A DNA stretch of 64,000 nucleotides from UBA12077 sp963665525. Lineage in GTDB: Bacteria > Bacteroidota > Bacteroidia > Bacteroidales > UBA12077. The position numbers and the translations under genes are program-made. Below the pieces are notes generated by a model. That model searched no databases. It saw only the letters and a list, made by a program, of their open reading frames with translations, and was not told where the DNA came from. Below, in pieces: positions 9,101 to 19,100 of this stretch (position 1 is its first letter; each line of letters starts with the position of its first letter). The stretch lies in assembly GCA_963665525.1 (NCBI GenBank), contig OY762280.1, positions 1,736,001-1,800,000 on the forward strand, read 5' to 3'.

Positions 9101-9173
9101 CTTGAGAAAAAATACCGGATGTAAATAGAATATTAAGACCAAATATTAATACAAGTGTTCTAAATTTTAGCAT
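6156..9173 (-). CDS. Secreted NagZ-like GH3 glycosidase fused to a class C beta-lactamase-like serine hydrolase
   Basis: 1005 residues with a signal peptide (cut near FSQ24). The GH3 domain (about 30-380) has the NagZ motif KHFPGHGDTxxDSH at 209-222, with D220/H222 as likely catalytic dyad, and the nucleophile D296 in FTDALNM. A middle domain (about 400-580) resembles the NagZ C-terminal domain. The last 410 residues form a penicillin-binding/beta-lactamase fold with S647-x-x-K650, Y793-S-D and H952-S-G. NagZ enzymes remove beta-N-acetylglucosamine from muropeptides; the second domain may be a peptidase or esterase acting on the same material. The fusion is a known Bacteroidota arrangement. 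The gene is single, with its own promoter at 9232-9239. Confidence 0.9.
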   Translation of the reverse strand: MLKFRTLVLIFGLNILFTSGIFSQDTLIVDKQSEWVDSVMNKMSLDEKIGQLFMVAAYSNKDQQHIDEISYIIKKYKIGGLIFFQGGPGRQAELTNHYQSISKNPLLIAIDGEWGLGMRLDSTISYPRQMMIGAIQDDSLIYQMGYDIGVQMKRIGIHVNFAPVVDVNNNPLNPVINVRSFGEDPDLVAKKGIMYMKGMKDAGIIGTAKHFPGHGDTDSDSHHTLPSVNHDRQRLDSIELNPFKQIFDAGIEGVMVAHLNVPELGTEADTPTTLTKSVVTDLLKEEMNFNGLIFTDALNMKGATKYYEPGEIEALALEAGNDVLLFPVSVSKAISKIKKYVRKGKISKERIDESCRKVLEAKYKVGLNQYNKSETYISKESLNHDLNKLVYEVTRRDLINAGLTLIENHKDLLPIKKLKRKKFASLAFNTEEITEFQNTLSRYAKVDHYLYDESIKDSLFNLLKDYDLVFTSVHNTSYWPAKNYKVNLNHLDEIAGLANDTKVVFSAFANPYSLRNFKSIKDIDAVIVAYSDNKEVQTAVAQAIFGGFIFSGKLPVRINENYPAGTGIQTKKKIRLQYGIPEQAGISSEKLYKIDSIANSAMDSMATPGCRILAARNGIVFYDKAFGYHTYMKNNPVQENDIYDIASITKIAATIPSLMKLYEDSLFSIDSKLSDYIPELDTTNKGDLNIKDILTHQARLNGWIPFYYSTLETIFPDQDLLNNKYTEDFPYKIGNHAYMAKNFKFKDGIYSYYPKEGYSTKIASDFYILDSYRDTIFDKIRQSNLIETKAYRYSDLGYYYFYKIIENITNSTFQDYVDSVFYNELGAYRTSYLPLEKFEKSEIVPSENDMVFRKQLLHGYVHDPGAAMLGGVCGHAGIFSTAGDLAKLMQMYLNGGEYGGTRYFDTITVNLFTTSPFLDLDNRRALGFDKPQMDYSKLGPTCQCVSGKSFGHSGFTGTIAWADPEEQIVYIFLSNRIHPDQDNNKLLKMDVRTDIQQVIYDAIIE

Positions 9174-9231
9174 AAAAACCTGTTTTTCTTATGATTCAAT
9201 TAAAATTATCATTCGCAAATACAACGATTCA

Positions 9232-9239
9232 CAAATATA
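9232..9239 (-). promoter_or_regulatory. -7 promoter box of the GH3 fusion gene
   Basis: The minus strand reads TATATTTG, a perfect TAnnTTTG, 58 nt before the ATG at 9173. No clear -33 TTG was found at the normal distance. Confidence 0.5.
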
Positions 9240-9319
9240 GTCTTTTGAAAACACAAGCTAAATAAAGTATTGTAAGAAGTTTAAAGAATTTATGAACACT
9301 TACAAAGTCTATAAAACAA

Positions 9320-9353
9320 AAATTGGTCTCAATTCATAAATTAAGACCAATTT
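9320..9353 (-). terminator. Terminator of the glycosyltransferase gene
   Basis: Fifteen-bp arms (9320-9334 and 9339-9353) with one mismatch and a 4-nt loop. On the minus strand the hairpin runs into a T-rich stretch (TTTTTGTTTT). It lies 22 nt after the stop of the gene at 9375. Confidence 0.75.
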
Positions 9354-9374
9354 CATATATCAATAATAATATTT

Positions 9375-10322
9375 TTATCGCTTTAAAAGAGTATAATTCT
9401 TAAATCCACCTAAATTCCTTCCTCCTAACAAGTTATTTTCTATCCATGTTAAGAATCTATATTTCAGATTTTCATGATCGTGTTTCTTTCTGGTCGGAGA
9501 TGGTTTACCGGCAAATTGTAATTCGTCTTTCCAATCAAATTTAGCAATCCAATCTTTCATTACCTCAGGATGCGACTCTTTAAATGTTTGAAGTTGATTT
9601 AAAGGGCCATAATCGAAATTACAATACATGGTTTCCTTTTTTTGAGCTCCCTCTTCACCTTTATGAATGGTATCAAGAGCTTTCATTTTCTTTTTCATTA
9701 AAGAAGGTGGACGTACCCAACCATAATGATACACATCGGCATCAACCTTAGCAACTTTTAATTTATATGTTCCTGCCTGCTGACGATAATTAATTTCATC
9801 AAAATCAGGTATACGTCTAAAAGATTGAGCTGATTCCCATGAGTGTATTTCAGGATCATTTTTTACTATTCTTATTTCATGCTTGTACCAGTGATGTGAA
9901 AAATGATAATGATCATAATCACCCCAAAAATGCTTATATCTAAAAAGTAATCCTTCAACCTCCTTATCGTGTAAAAGCTCTTCGCATCTCTTTTTAATTA
10001 CAGGTAAAAACTTCTCATGTATTACTTCATCTGCTTGTAAATAAAAAAGCCAATCGCCTGTACAATGTTTTTTTGCTATATCAGTTTGGTGAGCATTTTC
10101 CATCCCATTTGGATATTTATCTAAATCCCAAACAGTATCAATAATTTTAATTTTATCGCTACCAATACTTAATATTTCCTCTCGCGTTTTATCATCATCA
10201 TCACCTTTCCCAAGAGCAACTATAAATTCATCAACAATTGGTAAAATAGACATTATAGCAGGCTTAATAGGATAATAAAGTTTATCCACGTTTTTGCCCA
10301 TTGTAAAACCACTAATTTTCAT
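9375..10322 (-). CDS. GT2-like glycosyltransferase (GT-A fold)
   Basis: 315 residues, no signal peptide or membrane segment. The N-terminus (GFTMGKNVDKLYYPIKPAI) and the segment GDWLFYLQADEVIHE resemble the nucleotide-sugar-binding fold of family 2-like transferases, with QADE in the place of the DxD metal motif. Related proteins occur in polysaccharide or LPS gene sets, but here the gene stands alone between two terminators, so the acceptor cannot be guessed. Its own promoter box lies at 10345-10352. Fold assignment is likely; substrate is unknown. Confidence 0.75.
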   Translation of the reverse strand: MKISGFTMGKNVDKLYYPIKPAIMSILPIVDEFIVALGKGDDDDKTREEILSIGSDKIKIIDTVWDLDKYPNGMENAHQTDIAKKHCTGDWLFYLQADEVIHEKFLPVIKKRCEELLHDKEVEGLLFRYKHFWGDYDHYHFSHHWYKHEIRIVKNDPEIHSWESAQSFRRIPDFDEINYRQQAGTYKLKVAKVDADVYHYGWVRPPSLMKKKMKALDTIHKGEEGAQKKETMYCNFDYGPLNQLQTFKESHPEVMKDWIAKFDWKDELQFAGKPSPTRKKHDHENLKYRFLTWIENNLLGGRNLGGFKNYTLLKR

Positions 10323-10344
10323 TTAATCTTCTTTTATTGAAATG

Positions 10345-10352
10345 CAAACTTA
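10345..10352 (-). promoter_or_regulatory. -7 promoter box of the glycosyltransferase gene
   Basis: The minus strand reads TAAGTTTG, a perfect TAnnTTTG, 22 nt before the ATG at 10322 and downstream of the previous gene's terminator. Confidence 0.5.
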
Positions 10353-10395
10353 ATTATTTCAATTTGATATTTAATAATGATTAAATAAAATCCAT

Positions 10396-10420
10396 AAAAA
10401 AAGCCTGCTATTAGCAGGCT
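10396..10420 (-). terminator. Terminator of the DUF1338 gene
   Basis: A perfect GC-rich stem AGCCTGCT-ATT-AGCAGGCT (10402-10420) is followed on the minus strand by seven T. It lies 19 nt after the stop codon at 10439 and is a textbook intrinsic terminator. Confidence 0.88.
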
Positions 10421-10438
10421 CAAAAATGGTGATCTTTT

Positions 10439-11278
10439 TTATTTTAAATAATAATTGGTGCTTTCAAATATCTTATCGGCCGATTTAGCTATAAAACCAC
10501 TATACAGTTCTCCATTTGGCTCCGGATAACGTTGCGCAAACTCATAATAACATCCCGGAATACTATATACTCCATCATTAAATTCAACATTAATATGATT
10601 TGCCATGATACTAGATTGTTGTAATAGTTCTTCTTTTGTTCCTTTTATTTCTCCACCCGACGAATTCATTAAAAATCCATTATCTTTTAAAAATTGATTT
10701 ACCTTTTCAATGCTATCATATTTTTTTAAAGCATTAATGCTCACCGTAAAATGATTTGCTCTAAATCCATACACATAAACCCAGGCAGCATACTCCGATT
10801 CTTCTCTTAATTTAAGATAAGTCTCATAATCAGGAGTCCCCCAAATATTTCCTGCATAAATTAAATGTTCCGATTTAAGTTCATTTTTATCAATCCTATC
10901 CACAACTTTTTTAACAGTATTTTGCAAGTAATCACTAAAATCTTTAGTTTTTAACTGACTAATAAAAACTCTTGGTGCGTTTTTATCCAACTTATGTTCA
11001 AAATGTTTTGCAAACAAATGTTTTTCTTCAAATTCATATTGACCTTTTTCTTCATATCCATTATCCATAAAAACTTTAGATAATAATTCTATATTTATTC
11101 GTTTATCATCAAATGTTCGAAAGGCAATATGATCATTTAAAACATGTTCACCTTCAGTTGTAAATAAATCATATACTTTTTTTGCTGCAGGATTTTGACT
11201 TGTATAATCCGACCACAACTGATTTAATAATTCTTCTAAAGTCATATCAGGTATTTTTTTGTTTGTCTGATAAAACAA
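10439..11278 (-). CDS. DUF1338 / HglS-like 2-oxoadipate dioxygenase-decarboxylase family protein
   Basis: 279 residues. The conserved block NDHIAFRTF (H50, R54), H176 in FRANHFTVS and E246 in YYEFAQRY correspond to the metal-binding His-His-Glu set and substrate arginine of the HglS/YdcJ family. That family includes the Pseudomonas enzyme converting 2-oxoadipate to D-2-hydroxyglutarate in lysine catabolism. The Bacteroidota members are shorter and the substrate is not settled. No other lysine-catabolic gene is near. It is divergent from the ECF sigma operon, with about 100 nt between the starts. Confidence 0.82.
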   Translation of the reverse strand: MFYQTNKKIPDMTLEELLNQLWSDYTSQNPAAKKVYDLFTTEGEHVLNDHIAFRTFDDKRINIELLSKVFMDNGYEEKGQYEFEEKHLFAKHFEHKLDKNAPRVFISQLKTKDFSDYLQNTVKKVVDRIDKNELKSEHLIYAGNIWGTPDYETYLKLREESEYAAWVYVYGFRANHFTVSINALKKYDSIEKVNQFLKDNGFLMNSSGGEIKGTKEELLQQSSIMANHINVEFNDGVYSIPGCYYEFAQRYPEPNGELYSGFIAKSADKIFESTNYYLK

Positions 11279-11379
11279 TGTTTACTTAAGTATGTTCAAA
11301 ACATAAAAAATTCTAACTTTAGTTTGTAATAAAAAATTGTTTTTTGTGTCAAAGGAATAATTTGATTTGGGAATTCCAT

Positions 11380-11949
11380 ATGAACGACAATATTTTACTT
11401 GATAAAATTGCTAATAAAGACGAAAGTGCATTTCAGATTTTCGTTGAAAAATATCATCAGTTAGTTTTAAATGTTTGCAATAATATTTTAAACAACTACG
11501 ATGATGCTATGGATGTATCACAAGAAGTTTTTATTAAAATATATGAATCAATAAATAGCTTTAGAGGTGAAGCAAAAGTGACCACTTGGTTATACAGAAT
11601 TTCTGTAAATAAATCCTTAAACTATTTACGTTCAAAAAAGAAAAATAAATGGTTTACAAGTTTAGATGTCTTGTTTAACGATACTAATAAATCATACGAA
11701 CCAGAAGATAATGCATTAAAACCTGGTGAAGCAATTGAAAAAGATGAAAATAAAATTGCCTTGTATTTTGCATTGCGCCAATTGCCAGAAAAACAAAACA
11801 TTGCACTGTCGCTGAATAATTTTGAAGATTTATCATATCAAGAAATATCAGAGATAATGAATATTTCCGTCTCTCAAGTTGGTGTTTTAATTAATAGAGG
11901 TAAAAAGAAATTAAAGAACATCTTAATTGATTACTATAAAAAGAATTAA
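11380..11949 (+). CDS. ECF-type RNA polymerase sigma factor
   Basis: 189 residues from the ATG at 11380 (MNDNILLDKIANKDESAFQI). An upstream TTG at 11344 would add 12 unlikely residues, so the ATG is preferred. Sigma-2 region (about 8-80) contains NVCNNILNNYDDAMDVSQEV and FRGEAKVTTWLYRISVNKSL; sigma-4 (about 125-185) contains LPEKQNIALSLNNFEDLSYQ and a helix-turn-helix ending VLINRGKKKLK. It directs polymerase to a small regulon and is normally held by the membrane anti-sigma factor encoded 52 nt downstream. With the third gene (12513) it resembles CnrYXH-type modules. Confidence 0.93.
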   Translation: MNDNILLDKIANKDESAFQIFVEKYHQLVLNVCNNILNNYDDAMDVSQEVFIKIYESINSFRGEAKVTTWLYRISVNKSLNYLRSKKKNKWFTSLDVLFNDTNKSYEPEDNALKPGEAIEKDENKIALYFALRQLPEKQNIALSLNNFEDLSYQEISEIMNISVSQVGVLINRGKKKLKNILIDYYKKN

Positions 11950-12001
11950 GATTTTTGTAATAAATTCAATTTTCAAGTGTCTTAAAAATAAATCCTAAGA
12001 T

Positions 12002-12484
12002 ATGAAATGTAATAAAGTAACTAGATTATTATCAAAATATATTGATCAAGAATTATCAGCAGATGTAAATGATCAGATTAGAGTTCATTTGGATACATGT
12101 AAAAAATGTAAATCCATTTACAGTCGTGTTAAGGACTCAATGAAGCTTTTACAAGCTAAATCGGAAATTTCAGAACAAGCTTTTTATTACACTCGTTTGA
12201 AACAAAATATGGAAAATAAAATTCATACTGAAAATTCTTTTTTCAAGCTTGTTTTATCAAAAAAGATAATCCAGCCTGTTATTTATTTAAGTTCACTTAT
12301 TCTAGCTGTTTATATTGGTATTTTAATTGGATCGGGATCTGTTACTCAAAACTCATATGCAGAGATCTCAAATAATGATGTAAATTACATTGAAACTTTC
12401 AAACAATACCAATATTTTGATGATTTAGATATTGAACCAATTGAAAATCTAATATTATCGGACAATAGTTCTGAAGAAAATTAG
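12002..12484 (+). CDS. Membrane anti-sigma factor with zf-HC2 zinc finger
   Basis: 160 residues. The N-terminus has the anti-sigma zinc-binding set C3 and H29-x3-C33-x2-C36. One membrane helix spans about 91-110 (IIQPVIYLSSLILAVYIGIL), followed by a 50-residue periplasmic tail. Family role: the cytoplasmic finger binds and silences the ECF factor until a periplasmic signal arrives. It sits between the sigma factor and the Spy-like protein, co-directional with both (28 nt to the next gene). Confidence 0.9.
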   Translation: MKCNKVTRLLSKYIDQELSADVNDQIRVHLDTCKKCKSIYSRVKDSMKLLQAKSEISEQAFYYTRLKQNMENKIHTENSFFKLVLSKKIIQPVIYLSSLILAVYIGILIGSGSVTQNSYAEISNNDVNYIETFKQYQYFDDLDIEPIENLILSDNSSEEN

Positions 12485-12512
12485 TTTAAATCATAATTGA
12501 ACCTAATAAGCC

Positions 12513-13070
12513 ATGGATACTAAAACAAAAAAAACATTACTCACAGTAACGATTATTGTTTTACTAATGATTAATATTTCAGCCTTAATAACCATTTTTT
12601 ATAATAAAAATCTCAGAAATAAGGCATTCAAAGCAGAACAAGATCTGAAAACAGAGATGGAAATTAAAGGCATGAATCGTTTCATAAGTGAAGAGTTAAA
12701 TTTAAGTGAAGAGCAATTTAGTCAGTTTCAAAAAGTGAATCAAGAAAATATGACAAAAACACATTTAATTGCATCTAAACTTAATGATAAAAGGAGAGAA
12801 ATGATAAATGAAATTGCTAATAAAAATCCGAATCTTAAAAATTTAGATGCCATTGCCAAAGAGATTGGCGAACTACATTATGATTTAAAAAGAGCCACAA
12901 TTCATCACTTTCTGGAACTAAAAGATATTTGTAATGAAGATCAACAAGAAAATCTGAATAGATTATTTTTTAAGATGATCTACGATTCTGAATTTGATCA
13001 TGCTAGAAGAGGACGCAGAGGTAAAAACAGAGGTAGAAATCCAGATAACAGACAAAGACCAAATCGCTAA
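12513..13070 (+). CDS. Spy/CpxP/CnrX-like periplasmic sensor, membrane-anchored
   Basis: 185 residues. One N-terminal membrane helix (about 8-30), then a helical domain with an LTxxQ-like segment (LNLSEEQFSQFQKVNQE) and a helix containing H116/H131-type histidines, then an Arg-rich tail (about 164-185). The layout fits the heavy-metal-sensor/Spy family, helical hairpin proteins that sense metals or unfolded protein. Third gene of the ECF operon, hence the likely signal input. The basic tail is unusual and may contact LPS or nucleic acid. The family call is moderate because sequence conservation in this group is weak. Confidence 0.78.
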   Translation: MDTKTKKTLLTVTIIVLLMINISALITIFYNKNLRNKAFKAEQDLKTEMEIKGMNRFISEELNLSEEQFSQFQKVNQENMTKTHLIASKLNDKRREMINEIANKNPNLKNLDAIAKEIGELHYDLKRATIHHFLELKDICNEDQQENLNRLFFKMIYDSEFDHARRGRRGKNRGRNPDNRQRPNR

Positions 13071-13084
13071 TATAATTTAAAATA

Positions 13085-13117
13085 GAGGATAGTTTATAAG
13101 TTATCCTCCATTTTTTT
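13085..13117 (+). terminator. Terminator between convergent operons
   Basis: Stem GAGGATA (13085-13091) / TATCCTC (13102-13108), followed on the plus strand by CA and seven T. It closes the ECF operon. The T-run reaches the 3' end of the converging giant gene at 13116. Confidence 0.75.
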
Positions 13118-16100
13118 ATTTTGTTTTTATAAATCTCCGAACAACCTGTGCATTATCATTTTCATTCATCTTAATATAATAAACTCCTGATGGTAAATTT
13201 TGAGTATTTATCTTAAGAATATTATTTCCTTGTAATACCTTATCTACGATAACCGTTTCTCCAACACCATTGTATATTTTTACTTCTGAATCACTTGATA
13301 GTAATTGATTCAGTTTTAATGTTAATATATCATTTACTGGATTAGGATATACCTCAAAGAAAGCAACTGAATAATTCTCAGGACCATCATTAATAGAAGT
13401 GATCGTATTATATTCATTCGTATATGCCGTTTGATAAATATCCTTACTGTCCTCATCTTGAATAAATACTATGGTTACAAGACTGTCTGGTGTAACATTT
13501 TCAGGTAGTGACCATGTTTGATAAATATTCACAGAATCATTTACGAGCCAATCTCTTTCAACCAATACTCCTGCAGCATCAGGTAACATTGTTCTAAGTA
13601 CATTATGATAAACTTCATCCTCATACACAATCGTTTTTTCTACAACTGCAACATAAACGTTCATGCTATAACCTGTCATTTCATCAAGAGCTTTTAAATT
13701 AGCTGAAACAATAAAGTTATTATCCTGAACATCTTGCTGAACATTAATATTAAATAAAGGATCCATTAATATTTGCTTATGAATATCAGCTTCTGTTAAT
13801 TCATTAAATGTATAATCAAATTGTCTGTTTCCTCCATCAACAATTGAGTATGGTACAGACGAAACACCATAATACAATGCTCGAGCACTTGGTCCTGATG
13901 GATAAAATGAATTCAACTCATTGGCACCTGGGAATCCTGTATGGTAATTTAAAGTAATAACATCTAACGAATCCTTTTGAATATTGTTATGAACTTCTTC
14001 AAGTTTATTAATTGCATTATCATCAGTAATATTTGTAAAATTCTCAATTAATACCGTTCTTTTCCTTTCTCCCAACCAAATATTATCAAATCCAAAACCT
14101 TCACTTTCTGAATCACCATTTGATCCAAAAACTATCCTTAATCTAACTCCTGCTCTACCACTCAGTTGATCTAAACGATACATCGCTGTTTCCCAACCAA
14201 AAGTATTTTCTGTCCATCCATAAGGATTTCCTCCCGGCTTAGCACCAATTAAAGATGAATTAATCCAATTAACACCATCTCCAGGCACACCTAAAGTAGT
14301 CCACACTCCATCAAAATATTGAATTACTGCTCCATCTGATCCATCACTAATATCTTCTGTTATATCTAATTTAATCATTGGTCTTTCTAAACCACTAAAG
14401 TCAAAACAAGGACTTGTAACCATTCCTTGCTCTTCACTTGTATAATTACCAGTTAAGTTAGTAACAAATGCATTATTCCCCGATGCTGCATCATTTATGA
14501 AAACTCCTTCAGGTTCACCCCATTGCCATGAATTATTATACACTGTTCCTTCACCATCATCATAATCTTCTATTACCCAACCAGTAATATCAGGATGATC
14601 TTCAAAAGATTCAAAATAATCTCCATCACTAAGATCAATAGATGGTCTAACAGTTATCCAAGCTGTATCTGCATCTCTACCACAAGATTTTAAATACTCT
14701 TCGTAAATTATCTCATAAGCTCCTGATTGTGCATATCTATGAAATGGATTTGTTGGGTCAGAAATATCTGAATCACCAGCACCACCAAAGTTCCATTTAA
14801 TACTATCAATATCATCAGGGTCGTTTCCTAATTCTAATTTAAACTCAACATATTCACCATAACATTCATTCGCAAAAGAAAAGTTAACTCCTGCTTTAGT
14901 TCCAATATAAAATATACTATCTACATCATTAGTACAACCATATTTACTATCAAGTTTTAAGTTCATAGTAATAAATTCTGGAGCATCTATTGTAAAAATT
15001 GGGTCAGGTCCAATGTATGGAGTACTTGATCCTAATACCGTCCAGGTCCATTTCACTACAGAATCTGAAGGAAATGATTCTGCTGAAAATCCTAACTGAT
15101 CTTCATCTACAGCCATACATATCTCATTTGGATAAAATGCTACTCTTGGTGCATTATAAACTGTAGTGGTTTTACTAACTTCTCTTGTACATCCTGAATA
15201 ATCTCTTTCATAAGTATATGTAATCGTTTGGTCTCCTTTCAACTCAAAAGAATTAAAACTCCAAGCATTACCATCTAGATTAACACCTGTTCCAGAAAAT
15301 GTAACTTGTCCAACATCTCCAGTTGGTGTACTTGCCGTTAACAAATGTTCTTCATCAATGTTAGTACAATAACTTTCGTTCAAACCTGTAAAATATATTT
15401 CCCCTATAGAATCTATATCGATCTCTTCATAAACTTCGTAAGGTGTTGTATTATTTTTATACTTAAATACTAATTGATGAGTACCAGCAGTATAGTCCTG
15501 CGGATTAAATACCATTTGATTATCAACAGTTGTTATCGGATTATCATCAATATAAAAAGTTCCCGGACTATTATCTGTTGGAACAGGTGTTCCTGTAAAT
15601 GTCACCGGCGATGATCCATAGTAACAAAATTGGAATTTTCCCGATGAACTTTCGATTGTCCCATCCGCTTTATTAACTGTAATATTTAATGTATCATCTT
15701 CAACACAACTATTGGCATTGGTATAAGTATAAATAATTATTCTGGATCCCAGATCATTCTCATTTGGATCTATAATTGCAGTTCCATCCTTATTATCATC
15801 AATAAATTCTAATGTTGAACTAAATTCTCCACCGGCATCGGCAGGAGACCCTATGATCGTAATTTCACCCTGATCAATATTAAATGTATTTTCTGTTCCC
15901 GGAGCAAAAGATACATCAGGTAATGAATTAATTGCAAAAGTCCTCTGGGTCGTATCGCTATAACAACCATTGGGTGAAGTGTAATAATAATCTAATGTAT
16001 AATCTCCCGGAGCAAGCGAATCAGGATAAAAATATATTTTATTTGTATCGGAAGCATTTACTTTGTAATGATCTTCATCGCCTGAGAACATAAACGTTCC

Positions 16101-19100
16101 TACTCCTCCCAATGGAGAAAAGTTATAAGCTTCTACAAAAATGGTATCATAATTAGCACAATGATCAGGAATAGTCGTTAAAGAATAACTATCACTTACT
16201 GATTCAACTGTAAAGTTTAATGGTACTGAATCTAATATGGCATCATTATAGACATAATATAAGGTATGAGTACCCGCCGATAAGCCTTGAATATCGACTT
16301 TTACAGAATCCGTTTTTCCATCTATTTTAGATATAGCAGTAGGTTTCTCATGAAATACAATATCTCCATTAATAGGTTTATTAAGCACTCCTCCATATAC
16401 AACAAAACTTGTATCATAATCGCATTGCCATTGATCTTCTTCATCATAGAAAAAGAAGTAAGCATCGGATTCAACAACTGTAAAATCCAGTGAAGCTGAA
16501 TTTGAACATCCTGTTGTCGTATTGGTATAGGTATAGACTATTTCGTAAGGACCACCAACACCTGCTGATTCCGGAGAAAATGTGCTGTTAGAAGGAACAA
16601 TTCCCGGTCCCGAATATACACCACCATCTGGAGCCCCTCCTTTTAATGTATCTGGATCGGCACTAACATTGTAAGTTAGCGTATGATTTGTAAAACTTAC
16701 ATCTGGTAATTTATTGATAGTAATCGAAAAGCTTTCCGGACTTGATATATTTTTAACATTTCCATGAGCATCCGTCACCTGTGTAATTTTATATATATCT
16801 GTTCCTCCTAAAGGATTATCTGTATTAACCGTATAAATATATGGTGAAGACATAATATTTTCTACAGTAACTAATGTTGAACAAGAATCAACAGTTACCT
16901 TCCAAGGTGCACTACCGGTTAATTGAAAAACAAGATCCACCGTTTCTCTATGACATACTGTTTTACTTCCTGATACTTTTGCTGTTGGCAGTACTGTATA
17001 TATTGGATCATTACTTTGCGATATGGTTGTATCTTTAATATTACTTATATTTCCTGCTAAATCTTTTAACTGTAATCCACTCACTTCAATATCATCATCT
17101 GGTAAAATATCAGACATTGTCTCTGTTACTGTAAAAGTAAGATACAGACTATCTGGGTATGCATAAACAACTGGGTTAAAACCAAATCCTGCAACTTCGG
17201 CACCTGATATCAAAGTATAATTACTTGAATTTGGATCATTTTCGATATATACTATTAAAGTATCAATATCGTTCACTTTTTTAGGTACGTTAAGTAATTT
17301 AACGGAATCAATTTTAGGTGAATTTGCATCAATGTTAACACTAATATCCCCTACTTTTGCAGGGCTGCTTATGTTTCCTGCCGGATCTGCTACTGTAACA
17401 TTTTCCAAATCAAAATCTAATGTCCTATTTTGATTCCCTTCTGTTACATTATAAATTCCAATATAAGTATCTCCTCCATCATTTGTAAACCAATTTAGCA
17501 ACTCACCATTATAATCAACAGGATCTACTACTAATGTTGCATCTGCAGAATCAACATCTATTGTAAATGTAATATTATCACCAACAATTACAGTTCCACT
17601 CCTAGATTCTGAAACACTAACATCATTAACTACTGGTGTATGTGCATCAATTGTAACAACTACATCTGACCCATTCACAACATTGCTAATATTGCCAGCT
17701 GCGTCTTCCGCCGTTACTCCTGTTAGTTGTAAAGGTATGTTTCTATCGGCATCACCTTCTGTTACATTATAAGTACCTGTATAAATGTCCCCTGTTGCAT
17801 CCGCTGTCCAATTAAGGTTTCTATTATTATATTGAGCAGGAAGAATCGTAAGTGGTTTTTCTGCAGTTTTAATATCAACAGTAAATTTTATTTGATCACC
17901 ATCAACATATGTATCAGCAGTTATAGCATTTGATGTTACACTTAATATTTTTGGAGTATTGGCATCAATTGGGAATGTTATATCTCCTATTTTTGGATCG
18001 CTAACATTTCCTGCTTGATCTGTTAATGTAACATTAGTTAAATCATAATCAGCATCTCTATCCTGATCCCCTTCAGTTACAACATAAACTCCTTTGTAAG
18101 AACTTCCTAAATCTTCTGTTATCCAATTAAGATTTCTACCGTTAAAAGTAGAAGGACTAATTGTTAAATCTGCATCAGGAGTAGTTACATTGACAGTAAA
18201 CTTTATGCTATCACCTACAAGCGATGTCACTGTTCCTGTCTCTTCTACATTCACACTACCTGATATCACAGGTTTTACAGCATAAACGCCTGGTGTATTT
18301 GAAGCATAAGTTGTTTTAAATGTATCACACTTATTCACTCCATCTGTTAATACAATTCGGATAGGCAGTGCTACCCCATCGTCTACTGTAAAATCACCAG
18401 ATTCAACCTTATAATACACTTCATAATTTCCTTTTCCTAGTATATCAAGTGTTGATTTTACATCGACACTATTCACAGAAATGGTATCTGCTGAAAGTGC
18501 ATTATCTGATGTATCTGCTACCTGAATTCTCACTTTAACACTATCTCCTATTGCTAAAGTTCCATTTTCAGGTATAAAAGTCACAGATACAATTTCAGGT
18601 TTATGTGCATCAATCCCAGGTGTACTGGCAGGTGGTGAGTTCCTATATTCAGGTCCCCTATTTAATCCTGTATCTAGCAAGGATATATAAACAGGAATTG
18701 AGTCAAGCTCAGCTATATCATCATCACCATCATTAACCGTATAAGTAACTTCAAATTCTTTATTTGAAACTGCAGTTATTGGAAGAGCATTCTTATTATT
18801 AATAAATATTGAAGCATCTGTATAGGTTATTGTATCTGAAACTTCAAATGTAACAGTAATTAATGAGCCTATTCCAACTGTACCAGATGAAGGATCAAAA
18901 CTGATTACTTCAACTACAGGACCTGCCATGTCAATAGCTGGTGAGACCATTGTAGTATCTCTTAAATATTTTGAAGAATTATAATATGCCGTTATATTTC
19001 CACCCGGTGGTGTTTTATAGTATTTCAAATAAATACTTGAATCCGTATTATCATATAAATCACCACCAAGTCTATCATTTGTAAATCCGAGCCTTATATA

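Noticed and set aside
11344..11379. Longer start of the ECF sigma factor at a TTG
   Set aside because: The added 12 residues do not fit the family, and the ATG at 11380 gives the usual N-terminus.
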